Below the pieces are notes generated by a model that worked only from the letters and a program-made list of their open reading frames with translations, ran no database searches and was not told the DNA's origin. A stretch of DNA of 64,000 nucleotides, from NCBI RefSeq assembly GCF_937959485.1, contig NZ_CALGPY010000009.1, positions 32,178-96,177 on the forward strand, written 5' to 3'. This document shows, piece after piece, positions 37,325-45,398 of this stretch. The position numbers and the translations under genes were made by a program. How positions within the stretch are numbered: position 1 is the first letter of the stretch; each line of letters opens with the position of its first letter. Origin of the DNA: an uncultured Campylobacter sp. GTDB taxonomy: Bacteria > Campylobacterota > Campylobacteria > Campylobacterales > Campylobacteraceae.

Positions 37325-37717
37325 ATGAAAATCAAAGGGATCGATCACTTCGTCCTAGTTACGGAGGATCTGCAAAAATGCGTGGAATTTTACGAAGGGA
37401 TTTTGGGGTTAGAGCACGTTTGCGAGGGCGGCAAACACAGCCTGCGTTTCGGCTCTTCAAAGATCAATATCCACACCCGCGCGGGTGAGTTTGCGCCGTT
37501 TGCAGCGCGTCCTATCGCGGGCTCGGCGGATTTTTGCCTCATTTGCGAAGATCAAAGCGCGCAGCAGCTCAAAACGGAGCTTGAAAGCAAAGGGGTGCAA
37601 ATAGAGCTTGGCGTCGTGCCCCGCACGGGCGCGCGCGGCGCTATGCAAAGTATCTATCTGCGCGATCCTGACGGCAATCTCGTAGAGCTCGGCGTATATG
37701 AAAGCGGCAATGATTAG
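37325..37717 (+). CDS. VOC family (glyoxalase-like) protein
   Basis: 130 residues. It shows the two beta-alpha-beta-beta-beta modules of the VOC fold: GIDHFVLVTEDLQKCVEFYEG at the start, and SIYLRDPDGNLVELGVY at the end with metal-ligand positions His6 and a C-terminal Glu. The substrate is unknown; members include glyoxalases and ring-cleaving dioxygenases. ATG is preceded by AGGGAGG. Confidence 0.85.
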   Translation: MKIKGIDHFVLVTEDLQKCVEFYEGILGLEHVCEGGKHSLRFGSSKINIHTRAGEFAPFAARPIAGSADFCLICEDQSAQQLKTELESKGVQIELGVVPRTGARGAMQSIYLRDPDGNLVELGVYESGND

Positions 37718-37878
37718 CGCGTAAATTTTAAAGGCAAAATTTCAAGCGGGGCGTTAGAATTTAAATTTTCTAAATTCTATTTTTCATTAAAGATCGATAT
37801 TCTGCAGATTAAATTGTTTATCCCGCGGTACGCTAATTATGTATCGTTTGTATATTTTTTAAACCTTATCTTTTGTTT

Positions 37879-38595
37879 TTAGAATTTCATAAATTTGTTC
37901 ATTTTATTCACTATTATTTTTGCAATATCATAAGGCGGTTTCCAAAATAAATATCCCTCTGTAATATCTATATTTAGCGTATCCAAGAAATATTTTTGCA
38001 GCTCGCCAAACTCCTTTTTATTATTGATCGTAAATACTTCGGAATCGGAGCCATTGCATATCAATAATTTATAACAAAGCAAGAACCTAACGGTTTTCTC
38101 AAATAGAATATAGTAGATAAATTTAATAATGGGCATCAGCAATAAGCCCATAATGATAAAAATAAACATATAAAATTTAAAGTTGTATAATGCCACGACG
38201 ATCATTATAAATAAAACTAAAACACAAAATTTAATTTTCACATCAAAGGGCGCAAAATTCGGAATCATATAAGCATATCTGTAAACGGAGATATTTTTTA
38301 ACGCCATCTCTTTTTCGCATTTGGTTTTATTTTTAAATTCTATTTTATCTCTCATAAAGGTTATTGTTTTTTTGCTTTTTAGAAAGTGTGCCGCGTATAT
38401 AAAGAAAAAGGCAGTGCCATAACCTAGCAATATTTTCATATAAAACCTAAATTTATACTCACTGCTAAAATGATAGGTCAAAGAACAAATTAACAAAATT
38501 CCAAGAGCTATCAGCCAAAACAGATCATCCATCTTTTTTACGACTATCGGCTCTTTGTCGTAATCCCTGGCTTTTTGTTCATTATAATTTTCCAT
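37879..38595 (-). CDS. ARDYD-family membrane protein, short form
   Basis: 238 residues. It begins with a hydrophilic segment containing KARDYDKEPIVVKK, then two hydrophobic segments (about residues 24-43 and 47-70), a soluble stretch, and another pair near 120-165. The C-terminal part GELQKYFLDTLNIDI resembles the ends of the proteins at 38718-39749 and 49461-50576, so it belongs to the same paralog family but lacks their repeat region. I chose ATG at 38595; a GTG four codons earlier is possible. AT-rich relative to neighbours. Function unknown. Confidence 0.62.
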   Translation of the reverse strand: MENYNEQKARDYDKEPIVVKKMDDLFWLIALGILLICSLTYHFSSEYKFRFYMKILLGYGTAFFFIYAAHFLKSKKTITFMRDKIEFKNKTKCEKEMALKNISVYRYAYMIPNFAPFDVKIKFCVLVLFIMIVVALYNFKFYMFIFIIMGLLLMPIIKFIYYILFEKTVRFLLCYKLLICNGSDSEVFTINNKKEFGELQKYFLDTLNIDITEGYLFWKPPYDIAKIIVNKMNKFMKF

Positions 38596-38717
38596 TATTT
38601 CAAGCACCTTTTAAAAAATAGATCTAAATTTATAATAACTTAATTTGATGAAAACCTTTTATACGCGTTGCCTGGCTCTTCCTTCGCGACCTCTTCCCTC
38701 GTCATTTTATCCTCCTA

Positions 38718-39749
38718 TTAGATAAATAAGTAATCTTTCTTAACGTTATTTATATTTACGCTTTTTCGTAAAAAATATTCTTTAATTTCATCATAAATTT
38801 TTTGATTATAGAGATAAACGAGATAATATCTTGGATAAACGGGTTTGTTCCTAAACCATCTGCCATACGAGGGGCGTGCGATCCTAATAAACGGCAAAAT
38901 TCTAAACCCTTTTAAATTCCTATTTATAAACAGATAAAGTATGAAATTTAATAAAAACCCGAATAAATATGTAAAGAATACCGCTATAAAAAATATATCC
39001 CACCATGTTACGCACATAAAAATAGCGATAAAGTATAAAAATATCTTTTCAGCTTTCCCTATCTCATATGAACTTGCCAAAATCCCGATAGAGAAATTTA
39101 AAGATAAGGCGTTTTCGTCAATTTCGCAGCATTTTTCAACCAAGCCGTCGCTAATAAATTCTATATAATTGTTTGTAAATTTTATCTCTTGTCTAGGGCG
39201 GATTATGGTAAATACGGATATTATAACCATAGATAGTAAAATAATGAATAAAATAGCAAAATACTGAACTATGTCAATATCTTCATGATTTATACAATCT
39301 ATAATCAAAAATGCATGTAGCGTAGAGATCGGCAATAATAGGACTAAAAACGAATATACAAAAAATTTTTCATAATTTTTGATTATTATCGGATCTTCGT
39401 CGTAATCTCTGGCTTTGGAATTTTGCCGTAAAGAGCCGCTGTCATTTAAGATAAAATTTTGCGACTCTGCGTTGTTTTCAAAGGCAGAATTCTGATCCGC
39501 TTCGGCTTCTAAATTTAAAGCATCAGTAGCGGAATTCGGTGCTTTGGAATTCAAAGATTCGAAATTCGGAGGTTCAGAATTCAGGAATTCAAAATTCGAA
39601 ACTTCAAAATTTGAGGCTTCGGAATTCTGGATTTCAGAATTTTGGGCTTTAAGATTTTCGCCGTTAGAATTTTGTTTCAAGCCCCGCTTCGGCCCCTGAT
39701 GCCGCTTTTGTAGTGGCTTTTTTAATTCATCTAGCCTGCTTTGATCCAT
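38718..39749 (-). CDS. ARDYD-family membrane protein with pentapeptide-like repeats
   Basis: 343 residues. Starts MDQSRLDELKKPLQKR, nearly the same as the protein at 49461. Residues 30-75 are 5-residue repeats of the type x-N-[SF]-[EK]-x (QNSEI, QNSEA, SNFEV and so on). After the family motif KARDYDEDPIIIKNYE (near 112-127) come two membrane pairs, and the end EIKEYFLRKSVNINNV matches the other family members. Ribosome binding site AAAGGCGG. Function unknown; the repeat part is probably disordered. Confidence 0.68.
   Translation of the reverse strand: MDQSRLDELKKPLQKRHQGPKRGLKQNSNGENLKAQNSEIQNSEASNFEVSNFEFLNSEPPNFESLNSKAPNSATDALNLEAEADQNSAFENNAESQNFILNDSGSLRQNSKARDYDEDPIIIKNYEKFFVYSFLVLLLPISTLHAFLIIDCINHEDIDIVQYFAILFIILLSMVIISVFTIIRPRQEIKFTNNYIEFISDGLVEKCCEIDENALSLNFSIGILASSYEIGKAEKIFLYFIAIFMCVTWWDIFFIAVFFTYLFGFLLNFILYLFINRNLKGFRILPFIRIARPSYGRWFRNKPVYPRYYLVYLYNQKIYDEIKEYFLRKSVNINNVKKDYLFI
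39530..39660 (-). repeat. 15-bp coding tandem repeat built on RAATTY
   Basis: About eight units of 15 bases, each with GAATTC, AAATTC, AAATTT or GAATTT at the same place, encode the x-N-[SF]-[EK]-x repeats. By hand I count nine RAATTY sites in about 125 bases. Confidence 0.75.
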
Positions 39750-39849
39750 TTGCCGCCTTTAAATTTGATGGACGCGCCATTTTATAGCGCCGCCGCTTAA
39801 AGCTCAGTAAATTTTATCGCTCGTCCGCTGCGCGCCGTTTGATCAAAAT

Positions 39850-40881
39850 TTAGCTCTCGTATCTTTGCAGCGATTTTTTATATGTTTTCGCCGCAGCGCA
39901 GCTCGTGCTCAAATATACCTCAAACTCCTCGCTGGTAAGCCTGCGCGGCTCATTCGCAAGCTTCGCCGCGTCCGCCGCACCGCTTGGCATATTTGCGTCC
40001 AGATTCGCTTCATTTACGATCTCGCCTCGTCGGATTCGGTTGCTAAAGCCCGCTGCACGCGCTATTTTCGGCGCATGCTTTAAAGAAAAGCTTAAATTTT
40101 GCGTTTGCAGATTTAAAATTTTACCCATGCATTTGCGCGGACCCGCGATAAAATCGCCATTTTGTATGAGCGGGGCGACGGCAGAGCCGAGCTGGCTGCT
40201 CTCCGCCGAGCCGGGTAAGCAGCCCGTTGAATCCGGTAAGCCACCCGCCAAAAGCTCTGCGCCGCTTAGGACGCGCAGGCTTCGCACCAAAATCCCGCCG
40301 CCGCTTTGCGGGACGCTGCGAAACGAAATGTCAAAGCCGAAATTGTGAAAAAATATCTCGCCCGCCCGCGACGTGCGCTTGTAGGTGTTGCGATCCGCGC
40401 CCGTGAAATACGCCTCGATCTCCGCGAAGGCGAATTCCGCGCCGCTTACGCAAAGCACATAGTTTTGCAGTAGCTCGCGCATGAAATTTTCGATCTTTGC
40501 CTGCGCTCGCTCGGCGTCAAACTGCGCCTGCGACGGCTCATCACCGAACGCAAGCGCTTGTCTGACGCCCGGTTCCGACTGCGATGGACGAACGTTAAAT
40601 TTTAAATGTGCTTGCTCCGTATCAAGACGCACTTGCTCGGCATCAAACGGCGGCTCGGCATTAAATTTTAAAATTTCAGCTTGCTGCGCGCCGTTAGAAT
40701 ATGACTGTCCGTCGCAAAATTCCGCGCCGTCTTGTGATTTTAAAGGCTTGTCGCCGCTCCCGCCCCTCGCGCTTCCTGCAAGCTTGGAATTTTTTGAAGC
40801 AAGCTTTGAGTCCGCAGAAATTCCAAACTCCGCAGCGTCGATTTTTGAGAAAAATTTTTCTAAATTTTCATCGCCCAGCAT
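39850..40881 (-). CDS. Hypothetical protein, possible alkyladenine-glycosylase-like domain
   Basis: 343 residues. The first 125 are low-complexity and rich in Ala, Glu, Gln and Phe, probably disordered. A compact domain follows with LLQNYVL, FAEIEAYF, GEIFFHNFGFDISF, GGILVRSLRVLSG and GPRKCMGKIL. That succession recalls the AAG/MPG 3-methyladenine glycosylase fold and related conserved hypotheticals, but I cannot confirm catalytic residues. It overlaps the next gene upstream by 14 bases. Confidence 0.55.
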   Translation of the reverse strand: MLGDENLEKFFSKIDAAEFGISADSKLASKNSKLAGSARGGSGDKPLKSQDGAEFCDGQSYSNGAQQAEILKFNAEPPFDAEQVRLDTEQAHLKFNVRPSQSEPGVRQALAFGDEPSQAQFDAERAQAKIENFMRELLQNYVLCVSGAEFAFAEIEAYFTGADRNTYKRTSRAGEIFFHNFGFDISFRSVPQSGGGILVRSLRVLSGAELLAGGLPDSTGCLPGSAESSQLGSAVAPLIQNGDFIAGPRKCMGKILNLQTQNLSFSLKHAPKIARAAGFSNRIRRGEIVNEANLDANMPSGAADAAKLANEPRRLTSEEFEVYLSTSCAAAKTYKKSLQRYES

Positions 40882-41383
40882 TTTGTTCTTTCGTAGAATT
40901 TCCTTCGCGCTTTATCGAGCTCGCATCAATGCCCGCAGTGTCAGATTTGCCGTTGTTTGCCTCGGCGCGCGTTAAATTTCCCTCGCCGCTCGTTGCGTTC
41001 GTATCGCCTCGCGCTAAATTACCGCCGCTACTCGTCGTGTTTGCTTCGTTATCTTTAAAATTTGAAGCTTCGCAACGATCTACGCCTAAACGCTCGAAAT
41101 AATATCTCTCTCGCTCGCCTAAGTTTTCCACTCCCCTTTCGCATACGCGCTTGATATACGCCTTGCTAGGGTATCTAAGCCGATTGAGCGCCAATTCACT
41201 ACCCGCGTCCGCTCGCTTTATCAGCTTGGCGATGCAGGCGTCATCCTCTTCACTATTTGCGATATAATCCCATACGCCACAGTATCTATCACCGCCCAGC
41301 GTCGTAATCAAAAAATAAACCCAAAGCAGGATTATGGCAATCGATATGCTTCCTTTTATTTTTAAAGATCTCTTTTTTACCAT
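40868..41383 (-). CDS. Tandem paralog 1: anchored protein with conserved cysteines and a repetitive tail
   Basis: 171 residues. One N-terminal membrane segment (about 11-29), then a core of about 75 residues with EEDDACIAKLIKRADAG, LRYPSKAYIKRVCERGVE and LGERERYYFE, and a C-terminal tail of about 60 residues rich in Asn, Thr, Gly and Ser with repeats such as GGNLARGD and GNLTRAEANN. It shares the whole plan with the next two genes. No known family; the core somewhat recalls Sel1-type helices. Separated by 88 bases from copy 2. Confidence 0.65.
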   Translation of the reverse strand: MVKKRSLKIKGSISIAIILLWVYFLITTLGGDRYCGVWDYIANSEEDDACIAKLIKRADAGSELALNRLRYPSKAYIKRVCERGVENLGERERYYFERLGVDRCEASNFKDNEANTTSSGGNLARGDTNATSGEGNLTRAEANNGKSDTAGIDASSIKREGNSTKEQNAGR

Positions 41384-41471
41384 GTTTTTCCTTGAGTAAT
41401 AAATTTTAACTCATTTTTTCACAAATTTGACCAACGGCATAAAATTTACGATATCGCCTTCAAAGCTAATC

Positions 41472-42008
41472 TTATCGCTCAGCATTTTGTTCTTCCGTAG
41501 AATTTCCTTCGCGCTCCGTAGTGTTCGCCTTACTGCTCGTAGTGTCAGATTTGCCGTTGTTTGCCTCGGCGCGCGTTAAATTTCCGCCGTCCGTCGCGTT
41601 CATATCACCTCGCACTAAATTACCGCCGCTACTTGTCGTATTTGCTTCATCGCCCTTTGATTTGGGCGTTTTAAAGCCAAAATTCTCACAGCGATCTCCT
41701 CGAAAATCTTGGAAATAATATCTCTCACGCTCGCCTAAGCTTTTCACCCCTTTTTCGCACACTCGCTTAATATACGCCTCATGCGGATACCTTAGTCTGT
41801 TTGCCGCTAGTATATCGCCGGCATCCGCTTGCTTTACTAACTTAGCGATGCAAGCATCGTCTTCTTCGCCATAGCCCAAAAATACCTCTCTCACATTGCA
41901 ACACGAGCCGCTGATTTTTATATATAGGGCGCATAGAATAACAACCCCTACGATTAACAAAAAAATTTGACTTTTACTAGCTTTCAAGCTCGCTTTATTG
42001 TCCGGCAT
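41472..42008 (-). CDS. Tandem paralog 2: anchored protein with conserved cysteines and a repetitive tail
   Basis: 178 residues. Membrane segment near 13-30, core with EEDDACIAKLVKQADAG, LRYPHEAYIKRVCEKGVK and LGERERYYF, and a tail with TTSSGGNLVRGD and GNLTRAEANNGKSD. Core cysteines are at the same positions as in copies 1 and 3, suggesting disulfides outside the cytoplasm. It overlaps copy 3 by 14 bases, so the genes are co-transcribed. Confidence 0.65.
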   Translation of the reverse strand: MPDNKASLKASKSQIFLLIVGVVILCALYIKISGSCCNVREVFLGYGEEDDACIAKLVKQADAGDILAANRLRYPHEAYIKRVCEKGVKSLGERERYYFQDFRGDRCENFGFKTPKSKGDEANTTSSGGNLVRGDMNATDGGNLTRAEANNGKSDTTSSKANTTEREGNSTEEQNAER

Positions 42009-42501
42009 TTAATCCTCCCGTAGAATTTACATCGCCTTTGATCGCGCCTGTTTCATTGTGGATCGTATTCGCACCTTCGCGCGTTAAATTTCCCTCGTCG
42101 TCCGTTGCGCTTGCATCGCCTCGTGCTAAATTACCGCCGCCGCTCGTCGTACCTGCTTTTCCGCCCTTTGATTTGGGCGTTTCAAAGCCCCAAGCTTCGC
42201 AGCGATTTTGGATGTAGAGCTCAAAATAATATCTTTCGCGCTCGCCCAAGCTCTCCACTTCCTTTTTGCATGTGCGCTTGATATACGCCTCGTGCGGATA
42301 TCTTAGCCGATTTGCCGCATATATATTACCCGCGTCCGCGCGCTTTATCAGCTTGGCGATACAGGCGTCATCCTCTTCGTCGTGCCTGCCTGAAAAAAAT
42401 TCTCTCGCGCTACAATACCCGCCGCTACCGCTTACAAACGCGGCATAAATAATAATAAGCGCCACAGCTAGCACAAAAACATGACTTTTACCGATTTTCA
42501 A
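41995..42501 (-). CDS. Tandem paralog 3: anchored protein with conserved cysteines and a repetitive tail
   Basis: 168 residues. Membrane segment near 8-24, core with EEDDACIAKLIKRADAG, LRYPHEAYIKRTCKKEVE and LGERERYYFE, then a shorter tail with GGNLARGDASAT and EGNLTREGAN. It overlaps the SDR gene by 14 bases and so follows it in the transcript. Function unknown. Confidence 0.65.
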   Translation of the reverse strand: MKIGKSHVFVLAVALIIIYAAFVSGSGGYCSAREFFSGRHDEEDDACIAKLIKRADAGNIYAANRLRYPHEAYIKRTCKKEVESLGERERYYFELYIQNRCEAWGFETPKSKGGKAGTTSGGGNLARGDASATDDEGNLTREGANTIHNETGAIKGDVNSTGGLNAGQ

Positions 42502-43156
42502 GCTCGTCTCCTTCGCGATTAAATTTTGATTTTTTCCGCAGATTTACGATTTGCGGGCGGATCGTAAGCTCACTTACATTGGACTTCGTGCGCAGAATTT
42601 GCAACGTAAAATTTGCGATCTCCCCCGCGTCCACGAAGCTAGCCTCATCATCCGCAGGCTCAAAGCTCAAATCCTCGTAAAAGGGCGTTTTGGTGATGTC
42701 CGGGTTGATGCAGCTTACTCTGATCTGCTTGCGCGCCTCCTCGAAAAGACAGAGCAGAAACGCCCGCAGCCCCGCCTTGCTCGCGCTATAAACCGCGCTA
42801 AAGCGGCTCGCTCGCAGCGCCTCGATCGAGCTAATGCCGATGATATGGGCACGGTTGTGCTTTAAATTCGGCAAAAGCGCGCGCGTGATGATGATGTTTG
42901 CGGTAAGATTTACGTTTAAAATTTTTAAAATTTCGCTCTCGCTCATCGCCTCAAGCGGCGCAAATTTCGCCGTACCCGCGCACAAAATCAGCGCGCCCAC
43001 CTCGCACGCCGCAGCCAGCGCACGGCACTCCTTCGCTAGCGCGTCCGTATCCTCAAAGCGCGAGGCCAGCGTTAAAATTTCATAGCCGTTTTGTCGCAGA
43101 AGCTCCGCAACCGCGCTGCCGATACCGCCGCTTGCGCCCGTGATCAATGCTTTCAT
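42488..43156 (-). CDS. Short-chain dehydrogenase/reductase
   Basis: 222 residues, Rossmann fold. N-terminal ITGASGGIGSAVAELL binds NAD(P); catalytic Ser lies in IIGISSIEA and the Tyr-Lys pair in YSASKAGL. A short form of the classical SDR family. The substrate is unknown. It is first in the minus-strand series leading into the three tandem paralogs. Confidence 0.85.
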   Translation of the reverse strand: MKALITGASGGIGSAVAELLRQNGYEILTLASRFEDTDALAKECRALAAACEVGALILCAGTAKFAPLEAMSESEILKILNVNLTANIIITRALLPNLKHNRAHIIGISSIEALRASRFSAVYSASKAGLRAFLLCLFEEARKQIRVSCINPDITKTPFYEDLSFEPADDEASFVDAGEIANFTLQILRTKSNVSELTIRPQIVNLRKKSKFNREGDELENR

Positions 43157-43466
43157 CTTTTCTCCTTTAAATTTTAATGCCGCTTCGGCGCGTTAAGCTT
43201 AGCGCGCCGAGTAAATTTTACTGCGCTAAATTTACGCGGATTATTTAAACCGCGCCGCGACTTCGCTGGGTAAAATTTTAAATTTAGCCCGCGGCGTTTT
43301 GCTGTGCGAGCGTTTTGTAAAATTTCATCGCCGCCCGCCCCGCACGATTTATAAAGCCGGGTGTGGCGCTAAATTTTAACCGCTCGCTCGCTGCAAATTT
43401 CGCGCTGTATCCTCGGCACCGCATGCGAGCTGATACGGACTGCGACATCTGCGGCAAACAGCGCGT
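43157..43466. other. Gap between SPL-like gene and SDR gene
   Basis: 310 bases with AAATTTTAAATTT-type words in GC-rich DNA. I see no gene, RNA or clear terminator. Confidence 0.5.
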
Positions 43467-44741
43467 CTAGCGCCGCCGTATCTTTGCAAAATACGCCGCC
43501 TTCATCGCCTCCTCAAACGCGTCGTTGCTTTCGTACTCGTGCCCCAAAACCTCGCTCCACAGGTTCGCATCCTCCATGCAGAGGTAGAAAAACACCCGCT
43601 CGCGCCACGGCGAAAGCGCGTTCGCGGCAAATTTAAAAAGCTCACGCTTGATCTGCAGCGGGTAGGACAGCTTGCCGTTCGCGTCCGCAAGGGGCATCTG
43701 TATAATTTTGCTCCGCAGCCCGCGCGAGCGCAGCTTCTTGACGACGGGCTTGATAAAGGTAAGCGTACCGATCGAAACCATCGCGACGCCGCTTGGATCA
43801 AAGCGGCGCAGCAGCTGCTCAAAAAGCGCGCCGTAATCGCTTTGCCATCCTTCGTACCAAACCATCGGGTGGAGGTGAAAGCCCACCAAAATGCCGTGAG
43901 CCGCGAGCGCTTCGGCTGCCGCCAGCCGCGCATCCAGGCTCGCGCTTAGATGCTCCTCGTTCGCTATGATCGCGGGCGTATTTAGCGAAAAAGTAACGAT
44001 GAGGTTGCGCGGGATCTCGCGCTGCAGGAAAAACCGGATATTGTTCGACTTGCTTTTAAGCTCCAAAATCACGTTTTCATGCCGCGCCGCAAAATCGCAT
44101 AGCGCGCTTAAAATGCCGAAGCGATCGCCCCACATGAGCGAGTCGGAGCTCTGCCCCGTGCCGATGTGGTAGCTGCGCGTGGGATCGAGCCGCAGTTGCG
44201 CTAAATTTGCCGCGAAATTCTCGTCAAAGCCGATTTTCCCGTGCTTGTAAAAGGAGCCGATCGCGCAATAGGAGCAGTCAAAGCCGCACGAATTGACCGC
44301 ATCGAGCGTCAGCAGATTGCAGCAGCGCGTGTTTTCGCTCGCCACCGGGCAGCGACCCAAAGCGATACGATCCGCGCGAAAGGAGGAAATTTCAAATTTT
44401 TTCGGCGCGTAATCGCTTTTGAAGCTCGCGTACGAGTGCGGGCGCGACTTGAGATCCAGCCAGGCTTCGCGCACGAAATTAAAAATTTGCTCGCCGCTTT
44501 GGACTTTCCCTGCTTTATTAAATTTGGCTTTATTAAAATTTAGCCCGCACCGCTCGCTTGTAAGCAGCTCATAAACGGGCGCCTCGTCCCACGCCTCAAA
44601 ATCGCTCGCAAACTCCGCAAGCTGCTTTCGTTGCTGAAATGAAAAGTGAAATTTCTCAAATAGCGCGCCCAAAAACGTGCTCGATCGCTCGCCCAGATTC
44701 ACGCCAAACTGCGCGCCTAGCTCCTTTTTCGCCTCCGTCAT
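43467..44741 (-). CDS. Radical SAM protein, spore photoproduct lyase-like
   Basis: 424 residues. The radical SAM cluster motif is NSCGFDCSYC (C-x3-C-x2-C, near residue 150). ILELKSKSNNI, IVTFSLNTPAII, SLDARLAAAEALAAHGILVGFHLHPM and YEGWQSDY match the pattern of spore photoproduct lyase and close relatives. The organism does not sporulate, so the natural substrate is open; DNA repair is possible but not shown. It stands between a membrane protein gene and a long gap. Confidence 0.75.
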   Translation of the reverse strand: MTEAKKELGAQFGVNLGERSSTFLGALFEKFHFSFQQRKQLAEFASDFEAWDEAPVYELLTSERCGLNFNKAKFNKAGKVQSGEQIFNFVREAWLDLKSRPHSYASFKSDYAPKKFEISSFRADRIALGRCPVASENTRCCNLLTLDAVNSCGFDCSYCAIGSFYKHGKIGFDENFAANLAQLRLDPTRSYHIGTGQSSDSLMWGDRFGILSALCDFAARHENVILELKSKSNNIRFFLQREIPRNLIVTFSLNTPAIIANEEHLSASLDARLAAAEALAAHGILVGFHLHPMVWYEGWQSDYGALFEQLLRRFDPSGVAMVSIGTLTFIKPVVKKLRSRGLRSKIIQMPLADANGKLSYPLQIKRELFKFAANALSPWRERVFFYLCMEDANLWSEVLGHEYESNDAFEEAMKAAYFAKIRRR

Positions 44742-44814
44742 CTTGCTCCGCTTCGTTTAAATTTTGCAAATTATACTTAAATTTCGCGCACCGTCACTGA
44801 AAATCGATGAAATT

Positions 44815-45294
44815 TCAGATCGCGCCGCAGAATAGTCGCTCGAAATAGAAGGCGTAAGCTAGCGTAATAGCGACGTTTAGGATCAAAATTCCGCCGAGTA
44901 TGAGCTTTTGCGGGATTTTTTTGACGCCCGTTCGGTAGTAATACGGCAGGGCGCAGAAAAACGCGGGCGGCACGAGCAGAACGATGCCTAGCGGTATGCC
45001 CGTGCCGCCGGTGCCTATCTCCGCACTGCGCACAAACTGCGCCATGGCGGGGAATTTGAGGGCGGCGAATATGGCCGCCGCAAAGAACAGTTGCACGCAG
45101 ACGCAGTAAAATAGGTAGCGCGCGCCTATTAGGGCGTCTTTTAGCCATAGCCCGATACAGGCAAATGCGAGCAAAAGAGCTAAAAAGACCAATAAGGGCG
45201 GATCCGCGAACAGATCCGCCACGGCATACGCGCAAGCCGCGACGCACGCGCACGCCAAGAGGGCAAAACATAGATAAGAGCCTTTTATTTTCAT
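44815..45294 (-). CDS. Hypothetical membrane protein
   Basis: 159 residues, mostly hydrophobic with four or five helices (about 7-24, 30-48, 58-78, 95-118 and 130-152). No known family. A longer overlapping frame in another register on the same strand lacks any membrane or family pattern and is rejected. Confidence 0.55.
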   Translation of the reverse strand: MKIKGSYLCFALLACACVAACAYAVADLFADPPLLVFLALLLAFACIGLWLKDALIGARYLFYCVCVQLFFAAAIFAALKFPAMAQFVRSAEIGTGGTGIPLGIVLLVPPAFFCALPYYYRTGVKKIPQKLILGGILILNVAITLAYAFYFERLFCGAI

Positions 45295-45398
45295 CGTTTC
45301 TCCTGCGACTCCGCAATACCTTAAAATTCCGCGTCGTATTCGGCGTATGAAGCCAAAATTTCATCTCTCGGCTCGGTTTTTTGCATACGCTCTAGTAG

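Noticed and set aside
37165..37488. Plus-strand frame overlapping the start of the VOC gene
   Set aside because: Runs through repeat-rich gap DNA and then out of register with the VOC gene, which has a clear start at 37325.
44777..45364. 195-residue frame over the membrane protein gene at 44815
   Set aside because: Arginine-rich out-of-register shadow on the same strand; the hydrophobic frame is the real one.
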